The translations under genes and the position numbers were made by a program. This document shows positions 14,210 through 25,171 of a stretch of DNA of 64,000 nt, one piece after another. A model generated the notes under the pieces. That model was not told the origin of the DNA and did no database searches. It saw only the letters and a program-made list of their open reading frames with translations. The stretch covers positions 4,774,001 to 4,838,000 of the forward strand of contig NC_064676.1 of the NCBI RefSeq assembly GCF_023278565.1, written 5' to 3'. Each line of letters opens with the position of its first letter. Position 1 is the first letter of the stretch. Source of the DNA: Colletotrichum lupini. Its lineage: Eukaryota; Ascomycota; Sordariomycetes; Glomerellales; Glomerellaceae.

Positions 14210-14612
14210 TATTAAAAACGTATAGGGTATAAGGGGCTCTCGTAGTATAGTACTTTAACAAAACTATTAATACTTATAAAAATAATATAAAATACCTTTT
14301 TTAATTAGGTTAATACGGTTTTAATTAACGGAGCTATAACTAAAGAAAAAAGGATAGTATTAACCGGATTAAAAAGGTAGACTTTTTAATCGTCTTATAT
14401 TATTACGTTTAAAAATAAATTATTAAAAAGGCTCTAGTTCAATTTTAAAAAGTATATATATAATTAAAATAAAAACCCGCGTTACTAAGCTCTTATCTCT
14501 AATCGGGGCCCTTTTTTTTATATCTTATTCCGATTAGCTCTTCCTTAGATCCCTATACTTAATTAGCTTTAAAAAGGACCGCTAGGACTAATCGCCCTAC
14601 CCCATTCTAATA
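14210..14612 (-). repeat. R3 LTR, right copy (5' LTR)
   Basis: It is the direct repeat of 192-594 and is less RIP-mutated, keeping for example GTATAGGGTATAAGGGGCTC and CCCCATTC. The copia RT resumes immediately to its right at 14,613. Confidence 0.85.
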
Positions 14613-14747
14613 CTAATTTAAAAGGGTAGATAGGGCTATAAGTACCCTATAAGTAGTAAGATTATTTCTAGAAGCAAAAGTTTAGAAATAATTAACTCTA
14701 TATTATTATTTAAAGCCTTTAATTACTAATCGGGCCTTATATTTATG
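14613..14747 (-). pseudogene. copia reverse transcriptase, first fragment
   Basis: The minus strand from about 14,738 reads KYKARLVIKGF, then Y-V-YF-TFASRNNLTTYRVL and IALSTLLN. This is the copia RT block usually written YKARLVAKGF...ETFAPV...LLALA. Stops occupy Gln positions. The next block of the domain is found 14.4 kb away at 191-1, beyond R3. Confidence 0.88.
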
Positions 14748-15205
14748 AATATTACCTATATAGTGGTTTTCTTTTAGCTTTATAAGTATAAAAGATCGAC
14801 CTTAACGGAATTACGTTTTTAAGGGAAATTATATAATATAGTATACTTTTTAATTATATAATACGCATAATATATCCTAAGTACGCGCTTAACGTAATAT
14901 AGTAATTTCGATATAAAAACTGCTATTTAATTTAGGATAGGTAAGCTACCGTCTTCGTTACGTAATAGCACCGGCTAGAAAGGTTAATAGTAGAGGTCGG
15001 CCGTAATAGTTAGCTATAATAATTAGCTATAATAATTAGCTATAATAGTCGGAGGCGGCCTTTTTTAACTATAGAAGTTCTAAACTTTGATAATAACGTA
15101 GAGGTTTCTAGAGAAAGGGCTAAATAGGGTAATATTTATAGAGCTTATAAAGAATTTATTTTTATTTTTATTACTTCTAATATTACCTAAAACTACTCTC
15201 TATTT

Positions 15206-15292
15206 GAACTAAATAAATCTACTAAATAAATCTACTGAATAAATCTACTAAAGAAATCTATTAAATAAATCTACTAAATAAACTTATTAATA
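15206..15292 (+). repeat. 12-13-bp minisatellite inside R2a
   Basis: About six to seven units of the AAATAAATCTACT type occur in tandem. The same site in R2d has two to three units, and R2b has about five in reverse orientation. The block is therefore an internal variable-number tract of the R2 family. Confidence 0.8.
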
Positions 15293-15464
15293 TATAAACT
15301 ACTATTTAAATAGCTAATTAAATAACTAGTTAAGAAGTTAGCTAGTTAAAATACTACTTTAATAAGAACCTAAAAATACCCGTTAATAAGTCTACCCCTC
15401 TTAAGCTAAGTACCCTTAGCTAGCTTAATATTATAGCTATTATAACTAATATAAGTACGCCCGA

Positions 15465-15966
15465 CGACAGCGACAGGGCGACAGCGACAGGGCGACAGCG
15501 ACAGACGGCGAGGGAAGCAGCGTTTTTCGATTTCGACAAAGGAAACGAGGTAACGAATGTGTGTGTGTGTGTGCGAGTCGAAGTTAAAAGCGTTGAGGTC
15601 GGCATTATTCTTAACGACGGCGACGAGGGCATCTCTAATACTATACCATTATAAGCTCCTGTTACCTAGAGGGTAGCAAACTTAGCTAAGTAGGCGGCTC
15701 ATGAGGTAGTAGCGTCGGGCGCTTGATATTACTATTAATAATCTATAGTTATAAACTTTATAAGAGGGAAAGTTAAAAAGTAAGAAAATCTAAAAAAAAT
15801 AGTTTATTAAGATAATAGGAGTATTTATTAATACTATATATTAATATTATATAATCAATATTAAAAACCGCCCGAGTAATTAGTAAAGGTAAAAAAAAAA
15901 AAATTTACTATATAATCGATATTAAGAACTGCCCGAGCAACTAGCAAAGGCAGAACAAAAAAACAA
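15465..15966 (+). mobile_element. R1-05, 5'-truncated R1 with partly un-RIPped sequence
   Basis: It is flanked by an exact 14-bp TSD, ATAAGTACGCCCGA, at 15,451-15,464 and 15,967-15,980, inside R2a. The first ~270 bp keep CpA/TpG: CGACAGCGACAGGG repeats, a (GT)n run at about 15,558-15,574, CATCTC and CTCATGAGG. The middle, about 15,760-15,905, is fully RIP-converted. A second, less mutated 3' end (about 15,906-15,966, ending GCAACTAGCAAAGGCAGAAC plus A-rich) follows the first tail, so the 3' end is doubled. Confidence 0.88.
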
Positions 15967-16451
15967 ATAAGTACGCCCGAGGATTAGTAAAGTACTTTTT
16001 AATAATACAAAATTTAGCTAGGTAATATAATAAGTATTATAAATAGCTAGGCCGGTATAAATACTAAGATCTAGTATATTAATACTAGCCTAGTTATAAT
16101 AATCATATAATAAATAGGCTAGAGGTATATAGGGTTAAGATAATAAGCTAGTACTTTAAATAGCTCTTTTAAGACCCCCTAAGTAATAATAATACTTATA
16201 TAAAAAAATAGATTATACTAAACTTAGTTACTTATATAGGCTAGTATTAAGAGGTCTTATATATATTAAAGTAAGTAAAGCTCGCCCTATAAGTAGGTAG
16301 TAGAAAGTTAAGAACTATTAATAAAAGGGAGATAATAGTTAAGTTAGTTAACTATTTTAGTTAGTAATTAAGTATAGAGCGCATTATACTTAGTTTTTTT
16401 TAATACGTAATATATAGTACGGCCCCGGCGGATTGCTCCGTTGGGGGGATT

Positions 16452-16914
16452 AATATTACTTATATTAATATTACTTTTTTCGTTTAAAAACTTATCTAGT
16501 AAATAGTGGATTTTTATTAGCTTTATAGACCTTATTTAGGTCTATAGCTAATAAAGTACCCTTTTTAATAATAACCTCTAGTTTAGAATATATAGCTTTA
16601 AACTATTCTAATTTTTCTAAGCTATTTAGAGCTTATTTTTAGTATATTAAGCTTTAGAGGAAGGGTAATATTCTAAGTCAAATCTTTATATTTATATTTT
16701 TCTTTCTTAGATAATTTAGGAATTAATACCTCTATTTTAGAAGGTATTTCCTAAATATCTTCGATTTTATTAAAAGTTTTAAAATATAAAAGAGGATTTA
16801 CGCTTTTTACTCCCTCTATTCTATTATTTTAAATAAATCGAATATACGAAGTCCGTAATAATTAAGATTAAAAAGGACTAGAAGGGCAATATATAATATA
16901 TACATTATTACCTT
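16452..16914 (-). pseudogene. copia pol remnant, integrase-RT linker
   Basis: The minus strand reads KLE-FKAIYSKLEVIIKKGT, then LLAIDLNKV, then NPLFTR-VFKRKK at the low-coordinate end. This matches the copia segment W--A---E---L--KGTW...PL-TRWVFK-K just before the RT core. R2a interrupts it on the left and R1-06 on the right. Confidence 0.8.
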
Positions 16915-17929
16915 CCCCTTTGGGGTCCGGTCCGCCTCATTAGGGGCCATCTTCGCCTTTATAAATAAGCTAGTTTATTAAGGTTAATATTAAGTTTTTA
17001 TTACGTACTTTAATAAGACTTTATAACTAACTATAGCTAGCTATAGCTATTACTAATTATTAATACTAACTAAACTTAAGATATTAATAACCCCGCTACC
17101 GTAGTATATCAATCGCTTTTTTAATAGCTAAATACTACCCCTTATTTTTTTTTATCTTATTTAATAATAACCTCTCCTTATTAATATTCTTATTTAATAT
17201 ACTTACTTATGCTCTTTTTAAGCTCTTAATTATATTATTAAGTTTAGGCTTATTTATATTACTTTATTATATTAAAAGAGCGCCGATAAGGGTAATACTT
17301 ATTAAAATATATTTATCCGTTTTTTATAAGTTAATATTATAAATATAGTATTTATTAAGGCGGTATTTTTATAGCTCGGGGTCGTTTAGTATAATATTTA
17401 TAAGATCGAACTTCTAGCTATTAAAGAAGCCCTAAGGGTTAACGAGTTAGTATCTGGGTATTTTAATAAAGTATATTGAAAGTAGACGGTTAAATAGTAA
17501 TAATAATAGTAATAATAACGGCAAGAGAAGCGTTTTTTAATTTTAATAAAAGAAACGAGGTAATAAATGTATATATATATATAAGTTAAAGTTAAAAGTA
17601 TTAAGGTAGACATCGTACTTATAGAGGTCGGTATGATTCTTAATAATAATAACGCGGGTATCTCTAATACTATACTATTATAAGCTACTATTACTTAGAA
17701 GGGTAGCTAACTTAGCTAAGTACGCGGGCTTATAAAGTAGTAGCATTAGGCGCTTAATATTACCGTTAATAATCCGTAGTTATAAACTTTATAAAAGGGA
17801 AAATTAAGGAAAATCTAAAAAAATAGTCTACAGAGATAATATAAGTATTTATTAATACCGTATATTAATACCGTGTAGTCGATATTAAGAACCGCCCGAG
17901 TAGCTAGTAAAGGTAGAATATAAAACTAA
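16915..17929 (+). mobile_element. R1-06, full-length R1 retroposon (1015 bp)
   Basis: It starts CCCCTTTGGGGTCCGG. The TSD is ACATTATTACCTT (16,902-16,914) and ACATTATTACTTT (17,930-17,942), one C/T difference. Only about 28 bp separate it from R1-07. Its tail is short (AATATAAAACTAA). Confidence 0.9.
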
Positions 17930-17970
17930 ACATTATTACTTTCTTTTTTTAAATATATACTATTTTAAGT

Positions 17971-19015
17971 CCCTTTAGGGTCCGGTCCGCCTTATTAAGG
18001 GCTATCTTTGCCTTTATAAGCAAGCTAGTTTATTAGGGTTAATATTAAGTATTTTTATTACGAACTTTAATAAAACTTTATAAGTAACTATAGCTAGCTA
18101 TAGCCGTTACTAAATACTAATAACCCCGCTATAATATATTGATTGCCCTCTAAATAGCTAAAAACTACCCCCTACTTTCTACCTTTTTAATAACTTTAGA
18201 TTTTATTTTTAATCTCTCCGAATTTCTTATTTTATTATAATAAGATTAAAATATTAATAATACTCGGGAGTTAGTTAAGTATTTTAAAATTATACTATTA
18301 TATTATATAAGCTAAGCGCTAATCATAATAATACTTATAAAGGTATATACGTCTTTTTAAAATTTTAAATTAATAGTAACTAGTTTATACTCCTTTAAAT
18401 AATCTTTTTATAAATTAAGATTATTAAGTACAATATTAATAAGATCGAATTACTAGCCCCTAAAGTATCTTTATAAGTTAACGAGTTAGCGTTTTAATAT
18501 TCTAAATATTCTTAAAGTAAACGGTTTAGTAATAATAATAATAGTAATAAGATAATAATGATAAAGTAATAGTAATAAATAATAAGGGAAGTAGTGTTTT
18601 TTAATTTAATAAAAGAAGTAAAATAATAAATATATATATATATATAAATAAACTTAAAAATATTAATAATAAAAAGGTCAGTATTATTTATAATAATAAT
18701 AACGAGGGTATTTCCGATGCCATAATATTATAAGTTACTATTACTTAGAAGGATAATAAACTTAGCTAAGTATATAAGCTTATGAAGTAGTAGTATTAGG
18801 TACTTAGTATTATTATTAATAATCTTAAACTTTATAAAAAGGAAAGTTAAAAAAGTAAAAAATCTAAAAAAGAATAGTTTACTAAAATAGTAAGAGTATA
18901 TATTAATATTATATATTAAAACCGTATAAACAATACTAAGAATCGCCCGAGTAGCTAGTAAAGGCAAAATAAAAAAATAAATAAAGAAATAAAAAATAAA
19001 TAAAAAAATAAATAA
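17971..19015 (+). mobile_element. R1-07, full-length R1 retroposon, longest A-rich tail
   Basis: The exact 14-bp TSD ATACTATTTTAAGT is at 17,957-17,970 and 19,016-19,029. The tail runs about 50 bp as AAATAAATAAAGAAATAAA-type repeats, longer than in other copies. Confidence 0.9.
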
Positions 19016-19898
19016 ATACTATTTTAAGTATAAGTATATATTTTATTTAAAGTAACTCACTTTTAAATAGGGTAGTAAATAAGTACCCTAGAGCCGGTTT
19101 TTCTTAAATTAGATAAATCTAGCTTATTATTTCTTTTTAAAAAGAAATAATCGAGAAAAGCCTCTATAAGGGTCTTTTCGAGGCGTATATTAGCGGTGAA
19201 ATTAACTAGTTTAGTTAATTATTTTAAAATTCTATTCTATAAATATAGGGGTAATCTTTCTATTAATAAAATAGTTCTAGCCTTTTTAATAAGGGCCCTA
19301 TTAGTCCTTTCCGTTATACTATTTTGCTCGGGCGTATAGGGCGTCAAAGGCTCTAAAATAATATCTTTTTAATTAATATAAGGTAATAATTCCCCTATAT
19401 TAAATTCCGTACTATTATCTAACCGTATATACTTAGGGTAAGAATTAAACTAATTAAAATAAAATTCTAGTTTGTTTTTGAAAATATTAATTATATTCTC
19501 TTTGGTTTTTAAGAATTTAATATCTCGAAAACTAATGAAATCATCCGTAAACGGAATAACGTAGTTATTTCTACTAATAATAATAGGAGTAATTTTAACT
19601 ATATTAATATAGACCCTTTCTAATAGAAATAATGCCCGATTATAGTTAATTTTAGGCTATTACTTAGTCAACTTAGCTATAGTATAGCTTAGGTAATTTA
19701 GGTTCTTTTCCTTTAATTTATTTAAAGGAATTCCCTTAGTTATTTTTGCGGTTTTTAATAAATAAGGGTAAGAATGATAACCTCATTTTTCGTGCTATTC
19801 CTAGGTGATTAAATAGGCCTAATTATCTAAATGTTTAGATAAATAATTAGTATTTTTCTCTATATTACTATTATTAATAATAATATTATAAAGAGAAT
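19016..19898 (-). pseudogene. copia integrase core remnant
   Basis: The minus strand reads ERVYINIVKITPIIISRNNY, then VIPFTDDFISFRDIKFL-TK. It continues YPKYIRLDNSTEFNI and EPLTPYTPEQNSITERTNRA, ending KARTILLIERLPLYL. These are the copia D,D-35-E integrase blocks, in order, with the second Asp in RLDN and the Glu in PEQN-xxER. It is the best preserved copia segment here but carries in-frame TAA/TAG. Confidence 0.9.
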
Positions 19899-20072
19899 CG
19901 TGGTTATGAACTTTATAAGAGGGAAAGTTGAAAAGTTAGAAAATTTAAAAAAAATAACCTATTAAGATAGTAGGAGTATTTATTGATACTATGTATTAAT
20001 ACTGTATAATCGATATTAAGAACCGCCTGAGCAATTAGTAAAGGCAGAATAAAAATAAAAATAAAAAAACAA
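19899..20072 (+). mobile_element. R1-08, 5'-truncated R1 (174 bp)
   Basis: It starts CGTGGTTATGAACTTTATAA and ends GGCAGAATAAAAATAAAAAT-type tail. The exact 14-bp TSD ATTATAAAGAGAAT is at 19,885-19,898 and 20,073-20,086. It is inserted in the copia pol just upstream of the integrase core. Confidence 0.9.
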
Positions 20073-20310
20073 ATTATAAAGAGAATTTTAAATAGATTCT
20101 AAAATATTTTTTAGATCTAAATACTAATTTTTAGGGTCCAAATTGTTTTATTAGTACCCTATAGTAGGCCTTTGACTTTTCTAAGTAATATCAAGGAAAG
20201 ATCTATACTTTTTAAAATCTAAAATAAGTAAATATATTACCCTTAGAATCCACTAGATAATTCCTTTTAATATATTTACTATTTTTATAATATAACATAC
20301 TTAAAAAGAT
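20073..20310 (-). pseudogene. copia pol remnant, pre-integrase region
   Basis: This is the piece of copia between R1-08 and R1-09, with few CpA/TpG. By position it should encode the protease-to-integrase interval. I see minus-strand similarity too weak to name a domain. Confidence 0.55.
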
Positions 20311-21239
20311 TTGGTTTTTTTTTCTACCTTTACTAGCTACTCGGGCGATTCTTAATATTAATTATAAAGTATTAATATATAGTATTAATAGATACTCCTA
20401 CTATTTTAATAAACTATTTGTTTTAGATTTTTTACTTTTTTAACTTTCCTTTTTATAAAGTTTATAACTACGGATTATTAACAGCGATAATAGGCGCTAC
20501 TACTTTATAAGCCCGCGTACTTAGCTAAGTTAGTTACCTTTTTAGGTATGATAGTTTATAATAATAATATTAGAGATGCCCTCGTTACTATTATTAAATA
20601 ATACTAACTTTATAATATTTACTATATTTTTAACTTTAACTTATATATATATATATATTTATTACCTCTTTTCTTTTATTAAAGTTAAAAAACGCTACTT
20701 AAGTATATTTTATTAAAATACCGAGACGCTAATAGCTCGTTAACCCTTAAGGCTTCCTTAATAATTAGAAGTTCGATCCTATAAGTATTATACTAAATAA
20801 CCCCGAGTTATAAAAAGACTACCTTAATCAATATTATATTAATAATATTAACTTATAGAAAATAGATAAATATATTATTATAAGTATTACCCTTATTAAT
20901 ACTTTTTTAATATAATAGAGTATAAATAAGCCTAGATTCAATAATATAATTAAAAGTTTAGAAAGAGCGTAAGTAAGCGTATTAAATAGGAATATTAAGG
21001 AGAGGTTATTATTAAATAAAAGAAAAAGAAAAAGTAAGGGTTAGTATTTGGCTATTTAGAGGGCGATTAATATGTTATAGCGGGATCGTTAATATCTATT
21101 TAGTAATAGCTACGGCCGGCTATAGTTAGTTATAAAGTCTTATTAAGTACGTAATAGAAACTTAATATTAACCCTAATAAACTAGCTTACCTATAAAGGC
21201 AAAGATAGCCCCTAATGAGGCGGACCGGACCCCGCAGGG
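20311..21239 (-). mobile_element. R1-09, near full-length R1 (929 bp)
   Basis: Both termini are present: T-rich tail at left, CCCTGCGGGGTCCGG 5' end at right. The TSD is ATACTTAAAAAGAT (20,297-20,310) and ATACCTAAAAAGAT (21,240-21,253), one C/T difference. It is shorter because the internal microsatellite block is deleted. Confidence 0.9.
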
Positions 21240-21253
21240 ATACCTAAAAAGAT

Positions 21254-22495
21254 ATTAAGTAGGAATTCTAGAATATATAAGGTATTTTTTAACCTTATAG
21301 GTATAATTTTACCCCGTAAATAAATAAGTAAAATTAAGTCCCTAATACCTTATAAGTATACTAGGCTAGCTCCGGTTCGAATAGGGGGTAAATTGTCCTC
21401 ATTATCATAATTTTCGAATAAATCTATACTATTAGTAATATAGACTATTAAGCCCGTATTATATAACTATCTTTTAGTTATATTTATACTTATATTAACC
21501 GAATCATTAGTATTTTCTCCTAAAAGGCCTAAATTATTATTCAGAGTCGAGTTAGGTAATATATAAGGGAGAAAAGGTTAATAACTTTTATTAAGTAGGT
21601 CTATAGTATAATAGTCGGGATTATTAATTATATAATTCCTTAATTATAAGGGCTAAGGGTTGAAATCTCTATATAAGCGTTAGTTTTTTATAGAAAAGTT
21701 AGGCTAGTTAGGCTGGTTTTGGGGCTAGTTTTGGGATTAGTTTAGTTTAGGTTATATAAGGGCTTAATTAAGTAATTTAGGTTGGTATTTAGGTTAGTAT
21801 TTAAGTTAGTATTTTGTTTATAATAAGTCTTAGACTTATTATACTTATTTCGAGAGTATTAATTACTCTTAATAATATTATTAAATATAAGAATATCGGT
21901 TTCTCTCCTATTTTCGTTTAATATATCTATAATAAGAACCTCTAGAATAGGGGGCTCTTTAAGTTTTAAATTAGACCTTTAATAATTAGCCTAAATCGGA
22001 AAGATATTAGTTAGGGCTAATATAAAAATCGTTTTTTAGTTTATATCCTTAATAATAGCTCCTACGCTTTTTAATTTAGAAATATAGCTTTTAAATAAGC
22101 TAATAAACATATTTAAGCTATTAAAATACTTTAATTTAATAGCGTGGAATTCGAGGTATAATTATTAACGTAAACTAGTCCTATACCCTTATGAAATACT
22201 TTGAAAGTATTAAGAGCCTTTTTTAGATTAATTTAATTGAAAATAAGTAAAAGAAGCTCTAGTTAAATATTTTACCTTATTAATAATAAGGATTAGGTTT
22301 TTTGCTCTTTAGTAATATTTTTATATTCATTTTTAACTTCGAAATAGGTATTTAATTTCAAAACTCGAAAATAAATATAAAGAGTAAAAAGCTAAGTAGT
22401 CCAATTTTAACTACCTTTTAGGCGTTAATTTTCAAGTATAAGGCAGCCTATAATTACTTTAATAATATTCGCTATTATCTATATTTTAGAATATA
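21254..22495 (-). pseudogene. copia gag-like remnant
   Basis: The minus strand encodes an Asn/Thr/Leu-repetitive, Pro-rich stretch (QNTNLNTNLNTNLN) next to basic KYNKSKTYY, at the place expected for the end of copia Gag. CpA/TpG depletion is slightly weaker here (TTTGGGGCTAGTTTTGGGA). Assignment rests mainly on order relative to pol; no zinc knuckle can be read with confidence. Confidence 0.55.
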
Positions 22496-22509
22496 TATAA
22501 TATAAATAT

Positions 22510-23521
22510 CCCTTTAGGGTCCGGTCTACCTTATTAGGGGCTATCTTTGCCTTTATAAGTAAGCTAGTTTATTAAGGTTAATATCGAGTATCTTTATTAC
22601 GTATTTTAATAAAACTTTATAACTAACTATAGCTAGCTGTAGCTATTAATACTAACTAAACTTAAGATATTAATAACCCCGCCGCTATAGTATATTAATT
22701 GCCTTTTTAATAACTAAATACTACCCCTTATTTTCTCCTTTTATCTTATTTAATAATAACCTCCCTTTAATATTACTATTTAATATACTTAACTACGCTC
22801 TTTCTAAGCTCTTAATTATATTATTAAGTCTAGGCTTATTTATACTCTATTATATTAAAAAGGTTTTAATAAAAATAACGCTTATAATAATATATTTATT
22901 TATTTTTTATAAATTAATATCATTAATATAGTATTTATTAAAGCGGTCTTTTTATAGCTTAGGGTTATTTAGTATAATATTCATAAGATCGAACTTCTAG
23001 CTATCGAAAAAGCCCTAAGGGTCGACGAGCTATCAGTGTTTTAGTATTTTAATAAAGTATACTTAGGGTAGATAGTTAAATAGTAATAGTAATAGTAATA
23101 GTAATAGTAGGAAAAGTAGCGTTTTTTAACTTTAATAAAGGAAACGAGGTAATAAATATATATATATATAAATAAAGTTAAAAGTACTAGGGTAAATATC
23201 GTAAGGTTAATATTATTTAATAATAATAACGAGGGCATCTCCGATTCTATACTATTATAAGCTTTTATTACTTAAAAAGGTAGCTAACTTAGCTAGGTAT
23301 ATAGTAAGCTTATAAAGTAGTAGCGTCGGGCGCTTAATATTACTATTAATAATCCGTAGTTATGAATGTTATAAAAGGGAAAGATAAAAAGGAAGAAAGA
23401 AATTTAAAAACAAATTAGTTTACTAAGATAGTATAAGTATTTACTAATACTATATATTCATACTGTATAATTAATATCGAGAACTGCCCGAGTAGCTAGT
23501 AAAAGCAGAATATAAAAACAA
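22510..23521 (+). mobile_element. R1-10, full-length R1 retroposon (1012 bp)
   Basis: The exact 15-bp TSD ATATAATATAAATAT is at 22,495-22,509 and 23,522-23,536. The right copy of its TSD overlaps the left duplication of R2b, so it went in right at the edge of R2b. Confidence 0.9.
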
Positions 23522-23542
23522 ATATAATATAAATATATACTA

Positions 23543-24943
23543 CCCCCGGATAGAGCAATCCGCCGGGGCCGTACTATGTATTACGTATTAGGGTAAGATC
23601 TTTAGTAACCTTATAGTCCTTATATTCTATAATCGCCTTACTAACCTATTATAAATCTAGGAAAACTAAGTATATTGCGCTCTATACCTAATTACTAATT
23701 AAAATAGCTCCTAACCTTCCCCTATATAAAGTCCTCTAAGTTCTAGCTATCTAAAGGACGAGCTATACTTATTTTAACGTATATAAAACCTCCTAGTACT
23801 AGCCTACGTAAGTAGCTAGATCTTATATTATATACTCCTTTTTATTAAAAGTTAGGGGGCCCCTTATATATTCTTTTATATTTATAATATAGCTTATATT
23901 AAAGGGATTCTTAGCTTTATAAAATATAATTTCTAAGTTAGTATTAATATAGTAAATCTTAACGTTTATATTAGCCTAGCTATTTATAACGTTCGTATTA
24001 TTATTAGGTAAATTTTATATTATTAAAAAGTACTTTATTAATTTTTAAGTATATTTATATTAACTATTTATTTTCATATTCTGCCTTTGCTGGCTGCTCG
24101 GGCGATTCTCGATGTCGTTTATACAGTATTAATACATAGTATCAGTAGATACTCACACTGTCTCGCTGGACTATTTCTTTTAGATTTTCCTGAACTTTCC
24201 CTCCTGTAAAGTTCATAACCACGGATCATTAACGGCTTATATTAACTATAATAACCATAATATTAAGCTAGCCGAGGGCGCCTAGCCCGAGAGGGATAAA
24301 TTTATTAATAAGTATCTTTAAGTTCTTATTAAAGTAGTATTTTAACTAGCTAACTTCTTTACTAATTATCTAACTAGCTATTTAAATAGTAGTTTATATA
24401 TTAATAAATTTATTTAGTAAATTCATTCAATAGATTTATGTAGTAGATTTATTTAGTAGATTTATTTAGTTTAAATAGAGAGTAGCTTTAAGTAATATTA
24501 AAAGTAATAAGGATAAAAAGAATCTTTATAAGCTCTAATATAATAAAAGAGTAGTAAATATTAGCCTATTTAGCCCTTTTTTAAAAAACCTCTATATTAT
24601 TATTAAAGTTTAAAACCTTTATAGTTAAGGGCCGCCTTTAACTATTATAGCCGACTATTATAGTTAATTATTATAACTAACCTCTACTATTACCCTTTTT
24701 CACCGGCGCTACTACGTAAGTATATTACTTAGCTTATTATTAATAAGTAGTAAGGCAGCTTACTTATCCCGAATTATATAGTAATTCTCGTATTAAAATT
24801 ATTATATTATATTAAGCGCGTACTTAGGATATATTATGCGTATTATATAATTAAAAAGTATACTATATTATATAATTTCTTTTAAAAGCGTAATCCTGTG
24901 AAGGTCGAATTTTTATATTTATAAAGCTAGAAAAAAACCACTA
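23543..24943 (+). mobile_element. R2b, full-length R2 element in its probable sense, split by R1-11
   Basis: It starts CCCCCGGATAGAGCAATCCG and ends GCTAGAAAAAAACCACTA. The flanks TATAAATATATACTA (23,528-23,542) and TATAAATATATAGTA (24,944-24,958) match except one base. R1-11 and its duplication account for 182 bp, leaving about 1219 bp. This is the only R2 copy in this orientation. Confidence 0.8.
24068..24236 (-). mobile_element. R1-11, 5'-truncated, little-mutated R1 (169 bp)
   Basis: The exact 13-bp TSD TTATATTAACTAT is at 24,055-24,067 and 24,237-24,249, inside R2b. It keeps CTGCCTTTGCTGGCTGCTCG, CACACTGTCTCGCTGG and similar CpA/TpG-rich stretches, so it is one of the least RIP-converted copies and shows the 3' end close to its original state. 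Confidence 0.9.
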
Positions 24944-24958
24944 TATAAATATATAGTA

Positions 24959-25157
24959 ATATTATTCTTAGTATAAATAAGCTTACTTTAAGATTAGAAT
25001 TTAAGTTTATTTTTAAGTTTAAAAATAGACTTATTTTAAGTTTAAAAATATATATAAAAAAAGTCTATTTTGTTTTCTTCTTCTTATAAATAAATATTTA
25101 ATAAAATTAAGTATATAGTATAAAAAGGTCTTATACTTCGTCTACTTTTTTATATAT
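24959..25157. other. unassigned AT-rich block, possibly copia 5' leader/LTR
   Basis: Between R2b and R1-12. It contains two near-identical tracts around TTTAAGTTTAAAAATAGACTTATTTTAAG, a local duplication. No coding signal was seen. It could be 5' LTR or leader of the copia element by position, but no second LTR is available to prove it. Confidence 0.35.
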
Positions 25158-25171
25158 ATAAATCCTTTATT

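Larger units (their letters stand above)
192..14612 (-). mobile_element. R3: Ty3-like LTR retrotransposon, RIP-degraded
   Basis: Direct repeats of about 403 bp at 192-594 and 14,210-14,612 bound the element. On the minus strand the LTRs begin TATTAGAATGGGG and end CGTTTTTAATA, the RIP products of TG...CA ends. A purine tract lies at about 596-625 on the minus strand, next to the 3' LTR. RT and RNase H are readable on the minus strand at about 9.87-8.56 kb. About 10.0-14.2 kb is the expected Gag side and 8.5-0.6 kb the integrase side, but I read no convincing domain in either. R1 copies 01-04 are nested inside; net length is about 12.0 kb, long for one element, so another unrecognised insertion is possible. 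No matching 5-bp TSD is visible. It lies inside the copia RT. Confidence 0.8.
14761..16451 (-). mobile_element. R2a, full-length R2 element, split by R1-05
   Basis: R2 runs on + from TAGTGGTTTTC to the G-rich end GGCGGATTGCTCCGTTGGGG; its probable sense is minus, with CCCCCAACGG first and AAAACCACTA last. The TSD is AATATTACCTATA at 14,748-14,760 and AATATTACTTATA at 16,452-16,464, with one C/T difference. Subtracting R1-05 (15,465-15,966) and its duplication leaves about 1175 bp. No open frame survives. It is inserted in the copia pol. Confidence 0.82.
1..22509 (-). mobile_element. Ty1/copia LTR retrotransposon remnant, RIP-degraded, cut into blocks
   Basis: Minus-strand translation, reading TAA/TAG as mutated CAA/CAG/TGG, gives copia Gag-Pol order from high to low coordinates. 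Gag-like Asn/Pro-rich sequence is at 21,254-22,495, pre-integrase sequence at 20,087-20,296, integrase core at 19,030-19,898, the integrase-RT linker at 16,465-16,900, and reverse transcriptase at 14,613-14,747 continuing at 191-1. The blocks are separated by R1 copies 06-09, by R2a and by the Ty3 element R3 (192-14,612). The element runs off the left edge. Its right (5') LTR is not identified and may be among the unassigned blocks near 25-26.4 kb. It must be older than everything inserted in it. Confidence 0.85.

Noticed and set aside
15420..15632. Minus-strand ORF rich in Ser/Thr/His in R1-05
   Set aside because: It is open only because this part of R1 is un-RIPped and contains CGACAG and GT repeats. 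It lies antisense in a noncoding retroposon and has no counterpart frame in other copies.
23041..23238. Small minus-strand ORFs with poly-Tyr or YIYIYIY (also 17,398-17,613 and 18,728-18,967)
   Set aside because: These are translations of (AT)n and (TAATAG)n tracts inside R1 copies, not conserved proteins.
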